Positions 13,809 through 19,200 of a stretch of 19,200 nt of DNA are shown here, piece after piece. A program made the translations under genes and the position numbers. The stretch is from assembly GCA_003533785.1 (NCBI GenBank), contig DQCR01000052.1, positions 1 through 19,200 of the forward strand. Direction: 5' to 3'. This DNA is from Flavobacteriaceae bacterium (GTDB lineage Bacteria; Bacteroidota; Bacteroidia; Flavobacteriales; Flavobacteriaceae). A model generated the notes under the pieces. That model made no database searches. It was not told where the DNA came from and was given only the letters and a program-made list of their open reading frames with translations. How positions within the stretch are numbered: position 1 is the stretch's first letter; each line of letters begins with the position of its first letter.

Positions 13809-16151
13809 ATGGATTTTAGATGGAATAAATGGATTACTCCCGTGGGGATGATTCTTCTTCTCAGTGCAATCTCTTGTGCAACCCGCGATTCGAATAAAAC
13901 GAATTCTACGGATCAGAAAGTCGCTGAATTACTGACCCAGATGACCTTGGAAGAAAAAGTAGGTCAAATGGCACAGATCAATCTCACAGTACTGGCCAAA
14001 GGCCCCGATAGGTTTAATTCTATTGAGCCCTTACAACTGGACGAAGAACGCCTTGCAAAAGCAATTGATACATACCACGTGGGGTCCGTTCTAAACACCA
14101 CCAATAACAGAGCACGAACGCCAGAAGTCTGGAATACTACAATCAACGAATTACAAAACCGAGCGGCTAATACCCGATTGGGGATTCCTATTATCTATGG
14201 TTTGGATGGAATCCATGGAGCAACCTATGTAGCGGGAGCCACCATGTTTCCTCAGCAGATTAGCGTGGCGGCAACTTGGAACCCCAAGCACGCCTATGAA
14301 ATGGCTCGTATAACGGCCTATGACACCAAGGCAAGTAGTATTCCTTGGAATTTTTCTCCCGTACTTGATCTAGGGCTGGAATCTCGATTTCCCCGACAAT
14401 TTGAAACATTTGGAGAAGATCCCTACTTGGCAACTGTGATGGGACAACAAGCGATATTAGGTTATCAAGGTCCCGAGAATGACATCAGTACTCCCTATAC
14501 TTTGGCGGCATGTATGAAGCACTTCTTAGGATACCAGATCACCCGGACTGGCAAAGACCGAACTCCCGCCTTTATTTCCGAACACGAACTTCGCGAAATT
14601 CATTTGCCTTCTTTTGAAAGAGCAATTAAGTCAGGTGCCAAAACGATTATGATCAATTCAGGGCTTATTAATTCCTTACCGGTTCACGCCAATAAATATT
14701 TATTGACTACTCTTTTGAGAGAGGAACTGGGCTTTGAAGGGGTTATTCTAACAGATTGGGAAGACATCAATAAACTTCACGATCGCGATAAAGTGGCCGC
14801 GTCACGCAAAGAGGCAGTGAAAATGGCCATTAATGCTGGAATTGATATGTCAATGATTCCCTACGATTATGAAGAATTTTGTGATAATCTTGTGGCTTTG
14901 GTTAAAGAAGGAGCCGTGTCGCAAGAACGAATTGACGACGCAGTAACTAAGATCCTTCGACTAAAATTTGATTTAAATCTCTTTAAAAAGGCAACTAGCA
15001 GTCCTGAAGATTACCCTGATTTTGGAAATACTAAACACGAACAACTGGCCTATAACGCGGCTGCGGATGGAATTACTTTATTGAAAAATAAGAAAGGGAT
15101 TCTACCTTTCAAAAAAGGTCAAAAAATATTGGTTACCGGACCCAATGCCAACAGCATGAGAACGCTAAACGGAGCATGGACCTATTCTTGGCAAGGTGAG
15201 AAAACAGATTTTTTTGCTGCAAAATACAACACGATTTATGAGGCCGTTCGTAATGAGTTTGGTAAGCGCAATGTCCAATATATTCCAGGAATTAGTTATC
15301 CCATCAACGAAGACTACGACCAGGAACCCAAATTTGAATACTACGATCAGGACAAAGATCAATTTGAGCAGGCCATTCGTGCGGCCCGTTATGTGGACGT
15401 AGTTGTCCTGTGTTTGGGTGAAAACAGCTACACAGAAAAACCCGGAGACCTAAATGATTTGTCGTTGCACCCCCTGCAATTAGAGTTTGCCGAGCGGATT
15501 ATCCAATCAGGAACACCCGTGGTGTTGGTGCTGAATGAAGGTCGTCCTCGTCTTATTAGCTCTATTGCTAATAAAGTAACGGGGATTATTCAAACCTATC
15601 TTCCCGGAAACCACGGGGGGGATGCCCTAGCAGATATCTTATCTGGAACAGTCAACCCATCGGGAAAACTCCCATATTCCTACCCATTATATCAAAATGC
15701 ATTGACCAACTACAATTACAAACCTTCACAAATTCAAGACAATGCACAAGGAGCTTATAATTATGTCGGAGAAGTCAAGAATCTTTTTGATTTTGGTTTT
15801 GGCTTGTCCTACACCACATTTGAAACTTCGGGGCTCCAGCTCAACGCTACTAAGGTAAATGCCTCCGATACATTGACTATATCAGTACAAATTAAGAATA
15901 CAGGTAAGGTTAGTGGAAAAGAAACGGTTCTGCTGTTTTCCAAGGATCATTACGCTAGTTTGAGCCCAGACATACGACGCCTCCGCCGTTTCCAAAAAGT
16001 AAGTTTAGAAGCGGGTGAAAGCAAAAACCTTAGCTTTACTCTTCCCGTACAAGAATTGGCTTTTGTCAACACTAACCTGAAAAAAATGGTGGAGCCTGGA
16101 ACATTTGATTTGGTGATCGGGAACGAAAAAGTTGAGATTACTGTAAAATAG
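13809..16151 (+). CDS. GH3 beta-glucosidase, lipoprotein
   Basis: A 780-residue family 3 glycoside hydrolase predicted to remove terminal beta-glucose (or xylose) units from oligosaccharides in the periplasm or on the outer membrane. The start is ATG 13809, which opens a signal peptide ending in SAISC (C23 likely lipidated). Domain 1, a TIM barrel (about 35-390), contains GLDGIHGA, KHFLGY and the nucleophile D316 in LTDWED. Domain 2 (about 415-650) carries ENSYTEKPGD, whose E542 aligns with the acid/base of barley ExoI-type enzymes. PSGKLPYSYP and a C-terminal fibronectin III-like domain (about 700-775) complete the normal architecture. It sits 55 bases after kynU. Exact linkage specificity is unknown. 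Confidence 0.93.
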   Translation: MDFRWNKWITPVGMILLLSAISCATRDSNKTNSTDQKVAELLTQMTLEEKVGQMAQINLTVLAKGPDRFNSIEPLQLDEERLAKAIDTYHVGSVLNTTNNRARTPEVWNTTINELQNRAANTRLGIPIIYGLDGIHGATYVAGATMFPQQISVAATWNPKHAYEMARITAYDTKASSIPWNFSPVLDLGLESRFPRQFETFGEDPYLATVMGQQAILGYQGPENDISTPYTLAACMKHFLGYQITRTGKDRTPAFISEHELREIHLPSFERAIKSGAKTIMINSGLINSLPVHANKYLLTTLLREELGFEGVILTDWEDINKLHDRDKVAASRKEAVKMAINAGIDMSMIPYDYEEFCDNLVALVKEGAVSQERIDDAVTKILRLKFDLNLFKKATSSPEDYPDFGNTKHEQLAYNAAADGITLLKNKKGILPFKKGQKILVTGPNANSMRTLNGAWTYSWQGEKTDFFAAKYNTIYEAVRNEFGKRNVQYIPGISYPINEDYDQEPKFEYYDQDKDQFEQAIRAARYVDVVVLCLGENSYTEKPGDLNDLSLHPLQLEFAERIIQSGTPVVLVLNEGRPRLISSIANKVTGIIQTYLPGNHGGDALADILSGTVNPSGKLPYSYPLYQNALTNYNYKPSQIQDNAQGAYNYVGEVKNLFDFGFGLSYTTFETSGLQLNATKVNASDTLTISVQIKNTGKVSGKETVLLFSKDHYASLSPDIRRLRRFQKVSLEAGESKNLSFTLPVQELAFVNTNLKKMVEPGTFDLVIGNEKVEITVK

Positions 16152-16172
16152 TTTATTGTGTATGAGATTTTA

Positions 16173-16541
16173 ATGCATACCCATCTATGGACCATCTCCC
16201 CATGTGTTCTATTGGGGGCGTACCTCCTAGGTTTTCCAAAAGGGACCTCTTTTCATAAACGTCTAGGGAAAGGGTATATGTTTCTTATGTTTTTTTCCTC
16301 TTTCATTTCCTTATTTTTGGAAGCCCAAGTAGGTCCCCAGTTTTTAAACCATTTCGGATGGATTCACATTTTATCAGTAGTAACTATGGGGACAGTTCCT
16401 GTCAGCATATTTGCAGTGAGAAATGGAAACATCAAGCGCCATCAACGCACTATGGTATTGCTTTATTTCACAGGACTCCTTGTCGCAGGAGGATTTACCC
16501 TATTCCCAGGGCGCTTCCTGCATAGAGTGTTTTTTGCTTAG
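16173..16541 (+). CDS. DUF2306-family small membrane protein
   Basis: A 122-residue integral membrane protein with about four hydrophobic segments. It shows the DUF2306 pattern: GAYLLGFPKGTSFHKRLGKGY (His and Gly conserved after KGT), an MGTVPVSIF segment, KRHQRTM, and a C-terminal AGGFTLFPGRFL. The biochemical function of the family is not known to me. The start is taken at ATG 16173; an in-frame GTG at 16158 would add five residues. It follows the GH3 stop by 21 bases and may share its transcript. Its stop overlaps that of the convergent SOUL gene. Confidence 0.75.
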   Translation: MHTHLWTISPCVLLGAYLLGFPKGTSFHKRLGKGYMFLMFFSSFISLFLEAQVGPQFLNHFGWIHILSVVTMGTVPVSIFAVRNGNIKRHQRTMVLLYFTGLLVAGGFTLFPGRFLHRVFFA

Positions 16542-17122
16542 TTATTGAACGGCTTTTTAAGAGCGTTCGGAAGACTTTCTTCGGCTACTTCATAAAGTAC
16601 CTCATTGCGTCTATTGAATAGGGTATAGGGACTGTCATAACCAAGAACTTTTAAAGAGCTGCGTTTTTGAATCCCGTGTTTGTCCATTATTTTTTCTAGT
16701 TGATCGCGGTATTTGGCCGTTTTATAGGCATTGTTATAGCCACCAAATTCAAGAGCAATAAAATAGCCAGCAGACGATTTGTATACCTTTATATCTGAAC
16801 GAATGGGTTGGGGAGCTTCAAGGGATAAATATTTAGAAGGAAGGACAAACTCCATTTGATTTCCCTTTGATGTGGCTTCTATATAGACGGGTGTTGTCAT
16901 TGCAATTTTTGTCTTTGAAGCGTTCCCTTTGGCAATATAACTGAAGAGTTTGGAAAAATTTCTATTGTTTCCTTCAGTGGCAACTGTCTTTACTTTAATC
17001 GCCTCTGGATAGAAACGAACTTCGGCTCCGTCTAGTGTTCCAATTGACTTATAATTTTGAGTTTCGTATTCTTGCGAAAGCAATCCCATAGGGAGGCAAA
17101 TTAAAATATAAAAGAGACGCAT
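16538..17122 (-). CDS. SOUL family haem-binding protein, exported
   Basis: A 194-residue member of the SOUL/HBP haem-binding family. The N-terminal signal MRLFYILICLPMGLLS probably directs export, with cleavage before QEYE. SOUL landmarks in order: an early YETQNY segment, FSKLFSYIAKGN (about 57-68), the hallmark KIAMTTPV (about 72-79), a proline-rich APQPIRSDIKVY strand, and the C-terminal VLGYDSPYTLFNRRNEVLYEV. Members bind tetrapyrroles, but the bacterial role is poorly known. The -7-like TACTTTGC on the minus strand ends only a few bases before the ATG, suggesting a very short leader. It is divergent from the next lipoprotein. Confidence 0.88.
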   Translation of the reverse strand: MRLFYILICLPMGLLSQEYETQNYKSIGTLDGAEVRFYPEAIKVKTVATEGNNRNFSKLFSYIAKGNASKTKIAMTTPVYIEATSKGNQMEFVLPSKYLSLEAPQPIRSDIKVYKSSAGYFIALEFGGYNNAYKTAKYRDQLEKIMDKHGIQKRSSLKVLGYDSPYTLFNRRNEVLYEVAEESLPNALKKPFNN

Positions 17123-17128
17123 TTTCTT

Positions 17129-17137
17129 TGCAAAGTA
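17129..17137 (-). promoter_or_regulatory. -7 element of the SOUL gene
   Basis: The minus strand reads TACTTTGCA, a one-base-shorter variant of TAnnTTTG, ending 6 bases before the ATG complement at 17122. No -33 element is evident. Confidence 0.4.
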
Positions 17138-17188
17138 CAGAATTGTTAATTAAAAGGGAATGGGGAAGTCACAGCTAAGGGGTTTTTG

Positions 17189-17196
17189 TACTTTTG
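17189..17196 (+). promoter_or_regulatory. -7 promoter element of the 17207 lipoprotein gene
   Basis: TACTTTTG matches TAnnTTTG exactly, is followed by CA, and lies 10 bases before the ATG at 17207. No -33 TTTG is evident. Confidence 0.5.
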
Positions 17197-17206
17197 CAAT
17201 AAGCCA

Positions 17207-18187
17207 ATGAATAAGTTAACTATATTATTGGGAGTCCTTATGGTGACCGCCTGTTCAAAAACCACTCTGGTTCAAGATACAGAATCGGGAACTTCATCAA
17301 TTATCGCTAAGACAAATTATACGGACGGAAACTCAGGAGGAATAACTATCGATTTTGTTTCATCAGAAAACAGAGTATCTTTTTCTCAAAATCTTTTTGA
17401 TGATAGAGACACGCTAGAGGTTACTTATATCACAAAAACTCAAAATTTTGATAGTCTTGTTTGGGTTTTTCAGGGAGCCGAACCATTTCTTCAAACAGCC
17501 AATACAACTTACACAGTCAGCACAACACAGTACATCGAAAGCAGTAAAGAGGAGCAAAGTGTATTTGGAGGGATCAAAAGTGCAGTTCCTTATAGTATGA
17601 CCGTTCCCTACAGGACTTTTGGGAAATACGATGTGCTTCACGGTGCTTCTAATAGCCGTTTTGTTGATACGCGTCTATTTAATGATTATGTTGAAATCGT
17701 TTATGAAGACAACCGAGAAGATTGGGAGGCCTGGGAATCCAGTGGTGCTGTAGGTTGGGTTTCCACCGAGGCAGATACATTTTCATTGTGCATGGAGAGC
17801 TTGGTTGCTTTCTATACGAATCGAGAAATTGCAAGAATCAAAAAACCGTTTACAGGCTTCGGAGGCATACGCAAAAATCTCATTTTTGAGTTTAAGTATG
17901 TATTTCAAGTCTTTCCCAATCAAGATTCTGGGGCCCCCAAATTGGGATTAAGCCTTTATCCTAGCGAGTCTATTCCCGCGGGACTTTCGGCTGATGATAT
18001 TCCCAATCTCTGGGAAAATTCAAATGTCGAACGAACCGAATTTCGTCAAGTAGTAATCGAACTTCCCCAAGTTGAGGAGTTTTCCTTAATCTTCACCAAA
18101 TATCCGGGAGACCTCAATGAAGATGGGCAACCCCTTTACCCTTTTACTGCATGTATTCGTAACCTACGGATTATTCCTTCAGAATAG
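17207..18187 (+). CDS. Lipoprotein of unknown function, possibly with a PKD-like region
   Basis: A 326-residue putative lipoprotein. The start is ATG 17207, chosen because it opens a clean signal peptide with lipobox VTAC (C16) and sits right after a promoter; the frame is open a few codons earlier only through the -7 box. I do not recognise the family. Residues about 68-105 (TLEVTYITKTQNFDSLVWVF, then GAEP) resemble a PKD-like strand pattern; the C-terminal half (about 150-325) is beta-rich with YVFQVFPNQ, LGLSLYPSES and an EFRQVVIELP strand, recalling carbohydrate-binding jelly rolls, but this is only an impression. Such lipoproteins often accompany SusC/SusD loci; none is present here. Confidence 0.7.
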   Translation: MNKLTILLGVLMVTACSKTTLVQDTESGTSSIIAKTNYTDGNSGGITIDFVSSENRVSFSQNLFDDRDTLEVTYITKTQNFDSLVWVFQGAEPFLQTANTTYTVSTTQYIESSKEEQSVFGGIKSAVPYSMTVPYRTFGKYDVLHGASNSRFVDTRLFNDYVEIVYEDNREDWEAWESSGAVGWVSTEADTFSLCMESLVAFYTNREIARIKKPFTGFGGIRKNLIFEFKYVFQVFPNQDSGAPKLGLSLYPSESIPAGLSADDIPNLWENSNVERTEFRQVVIELPQVEEFSLIFTKYPGDLNEDGQPLYPFTACIRNLRIIPSE

Positions 18188-18295
18188 AATATCCATAATT
18201 CTTACGTATACCTTGACCTATTTTTAAATGTTAAGCAGAACACTTCAAAGAAGTTAACCCAAAATAACTTTACGAGTCGCTTTTGAATTATGAAC
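18188..18295. other. Intergenic spacer, no gene seen
   Basis: A+T-rich spacer after the lipoprotein gene. It holds two small dyads, ACTTC-AAA-GAAGT (18242-18254) and AAGTTA/TAACTT (18251-18256 and 18265-18270), without a T-tract. They overlap and so are mutually exclusive folds. No supported ORF or promoter. Confidence 0.5.
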
Positions 18296-18323
18296 AAAAA
18301 AAGCAGACCCATCGGCCTGCTTT
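18296..18323 (-). terminator. Intrinsic terminator of the small peptide/RNA unit
   Basis: AAAGCAG (18300-18306) pairs with CTGCTTT (18317-18323), plus two GC pairs past a mismatch and a 4-base loop. Seven A (18296-18302), partly within the stem, read as a U-tract on the minus strand. It is 27 bases past the stop of the 21-residue ORF. Confidence 0.75.
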
Positions 18324-18349
18324 GTAAATAGTAGATAAGGATATAATTC

Positions 18350-18415
18350 CTAAAGGACCTCAGTGAAGAGGGCCTGAAGTCTTGAACTATTCCTTAAATA
18401 ATTATCATAAGACAT
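18350..18415 (-). CDS. Small ORF, 21-residue peptide with strong Shine-Dalgarno
   Basis: A 22-codon frame (ATG complement at 18413-18415, TAG at 18350-18352). It is preceded by AGGAGGT (minus strand 18427-18421) with an ideal 5-base spacing. The peptide starts MSYDNYLRNSS and ends LQALFTEVL; the second half could form an amphipathic helix. There is no signal peptide or recognised family. Strong Shine-Dalgarno sequences are rare in Bacteroidota and nearly absent elsewhere in this window, which makes chance less likely. It lies in its own unit with a promoter (18479-18509), a 5' hairpin (18448-18463) and a terminator (18296-18323). Alternatives are a leader peptide without a downstream gene, or an sRNA in which the AGGAGGT is a pairing site. 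Confidence 0.5.
   Translation of the reverse strand: MSYDNYLRNSSRLQALFTEVL
18355..18374 (-). other. Hairpin at the 3' end of the small ORF
   Basis: On the minus strand GGCCCTC and GAGGTCC pair with one mismatch around a 6-base loop, inside the last third of the 21-residue ORF. It could slow ribosomes or be part of a structured RNA. Confidence 0.35.
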
Positions 18416-18447
18416 AAGACACCTCCTTTCTACATTAAGTTAAACAT

Positions 18448-18463
18448 CACTGTTGTCACAGTG
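18448..18463 (-). other. Perfect hairpin upstream of the small ORF
   Basis: CACTGT-TGTC-ACAGTG, a 6-bp perfect stem with a 4-base loop. It falls in the predicted 5' leader of the small transcript, about 20 bases before the AGGAGGT. It could equally be an operator. Confidence 0.45.
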
Positions 18464-18478
18464 CTCACACTTCTTTAT

Positions 18479-18509
18479 CAAATTTAGGAATAGTTTTGAA
18501 GCGTTAAAA
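18479..18509 (-). promoter_or_regulatory. Promoter of the small peptide/RNA unit
   Basis: On the minus strand a -33-like TTTT (18509-18506), exactly 19 bases, then a perfect -7 TAAATTTG (18486-18479). This is one base from the TTTG-N19-TAnnTTTG consensus, the best promoter match in the window. It begins directly after the antiporter stop codon; transcription would start near 18473. Confidence 0.6.
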
Positions 18510-18510
18510 C

Positions 18511-19200
18511 TTAATCCACTAATTTTTTTAAGGTAAGTCCCTGTCCTAAAATAGTGAACAATACAACGGCGTAGGTGAGGATCAAAATCAAGGACTTTCC
18601 ACTACCCATAGAATCGGGAAGGTTTAGAGCGAGTGCAACACTCAAGCCACCTCGCAATCCACCCCAAGTGATAATTAGTGCAGTTTTCTTCTCAAATTTT
18701 TTCCAAATGGATAATATAGCTATAGGCACGGAAACACCAATCCACCGTGCAATGACCACAACTAAGATGGTGATTAGCGAAACGATTAAATAGGAGAATT
18801 TAAATCCTTCGGCAACAATAATTATTTCAAGTCCAATTAATATAAAAAGAATAGCATTAAGGGTTTCATCGAGCAAATGCCAAAATTTATAGACATAGTC
18901 TCCCATGGCGCGCTGCAGTCCTTCTTGGCGATTGTCTGTATCGATATTTTGATTTAAGAAAAGCCCCATAACAACGATCCCAAGTACTGCCGAAAAATGG
19001 AAATAGTGAGAAATAATGGGAAGGAGTAAAACAAGCGACAGTGTGATTAACACTTCCAGTTCTACATACTCATTTTCCACATATTCAACCAACTTAAGTC
19101 CAAGAAACCCCATGATAGCCCCTAAGACTACCCCTCCAATAACTTCTGTAGCAAACAAAACAGCAACGCTGCCGGCAGTGATATTTTCCACACCGTTTTC
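18511..19200 (-). CDS. CPA1-family cation:proton antiporter (NhaP-like), C-terminal part
   Basis: Partial gene; the frame is open to the right edge, so the N terminus lies outside. The visible 229 residues are membrane-spanning, with CPA1 landmarks: AGSVAVLFATEVIGGVVLG, ITLSLVLLLP, an FHFSAVLGIVVMGLFL segment, DETLNAILFILIGLE, the conserved ITWGGLRGGLSVALALNLP, and the terminal VVLFTILGQGLTLKKL. These exchange Na+ (or K+) for H+ across the inner membrane and serve pH and salt homeostasis. There is no long cytoplasmic C-terminal domain; the protein ends just after the last helix. The small peptide unit begins right behind its stop codon. Confidence 0.9.
   Translation of the reverse strand, partial: ENGVENITAGSVAVLFATEVIGGVVLGAIMGFLGLKLVEYVENEYVELEVLITLSLVLLLPIISHYFHFSAVLGIVVMGLFLNQNIDTDNRQEGLQRAMGDYVYKFWHLLDETLNAILFILIGLEIIIVAEGFKFSYLIVSLITILVVVIARWIGVSVPIAILSIWKKFEKKTALIITWGGLRGGLSVALALNLPDSMGSGKSLILILTYAVVLFTILGQGLTLKKLVD

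Noticed and set aside
18240..18272. Small dyads after the 17207 lipoprotein as its terminator
   Set aside because: Stems are only 5-6 bp, overlap each other, and have no T-tract on the plus strand.
1..19200. CRISPR array, tRNA, rRNA or insertion sequence
   Set aside because: No regularly spaced repeats, cloverleaf-like gene, rRNA sequence, transposase or terminal inverted repeats were seen on either strand.

Overview
The window looks like chromosome of a member of the Bacteroidota, most likely a flavobacterium (Flavobacteriaceae). The evidence is the A+T-rich sequence, the repeated TAnnTTTG-type -7 promoter elements, the near absence of Shine-Dalgarno sequences, many short lipoprotein signal peptides, and a leftover type IX secretion (T9SS) C-terminal sorting module. 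Genus and habitat cannot be read from the sequence. I see no rRNA, tRNA, CRISPR array, insertion sequence or phage gene. Both edge genes are seen from the sequence alone: the right-edge antiporter is cut by the window.

Layout. 1-1.6 kb: a DASS/SLC13 anion:Na+ symporter. 1.6-4.0 kb: a Crp/Fnr-type regulator with a perfect palindrome over its promoter, then three small secreted or lipid-anchored proteins (an NTF2-like lipoprotein, a lipoprotein with an internal repeat, a small exported protein), separated by clear intrinsic terminators. 4.1-5.9 kb: a pirin and a Tat-exported TIM-barrel protein of the sugar phosphate isomerase/epimerase type. 5.9-7.4 kb: a methyltransferase and a LysE-type exporter, divergent around a perfect TTGAT-N4-ATCAA (FNR-like) box, followed in the same frame as the exporter by a relic of a T9SS type B sorting domain. 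7.4-11.7 kb (minus strand): a tight four-gene operon, galE > GH109-like NAD-dependent glycosidase (Tat signal) > galactokinase-like GHMP kinase > sugar nucleotidyltransferase. 11.8-16.5 kb (plus strand): an SGNH lipoprotein lacking key catalytic residues, kynureninase, a GH3 beta-glucosidase lipoprotein and a DUF2306 membrane protein. 16.5-18.2 kb: a SOUL haem-binding protein and an unknown lipoprotein. 18.3-18.5 kb: an apparently self-contained small transcription unit encoding a 21-residue peptide behind a strong Shine-Dalgarno. 18.5 kb to the end: a CPA1 cation:proton antiporter.

How the genes work together. The 7.4-11.7 kb operon is the most coherent system. A periplasmic GH109 enzyme would release GalNAc (or a related sugar); a GHMP kinase would make the sugar 1-phosphate; a nucleotidyltransferase would make the NDP-sugar; and GalE, whose gate residue is a small alanine, would interconvert the UDP-sugars. 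This would be a Leloir-like route without GalT. The pathway is inference; the families are well supported. The other candidates for novelty are the peptide/RNA unit at 18.3-18.5 kb, the T9SS relic and the degenerate SGNH protein.
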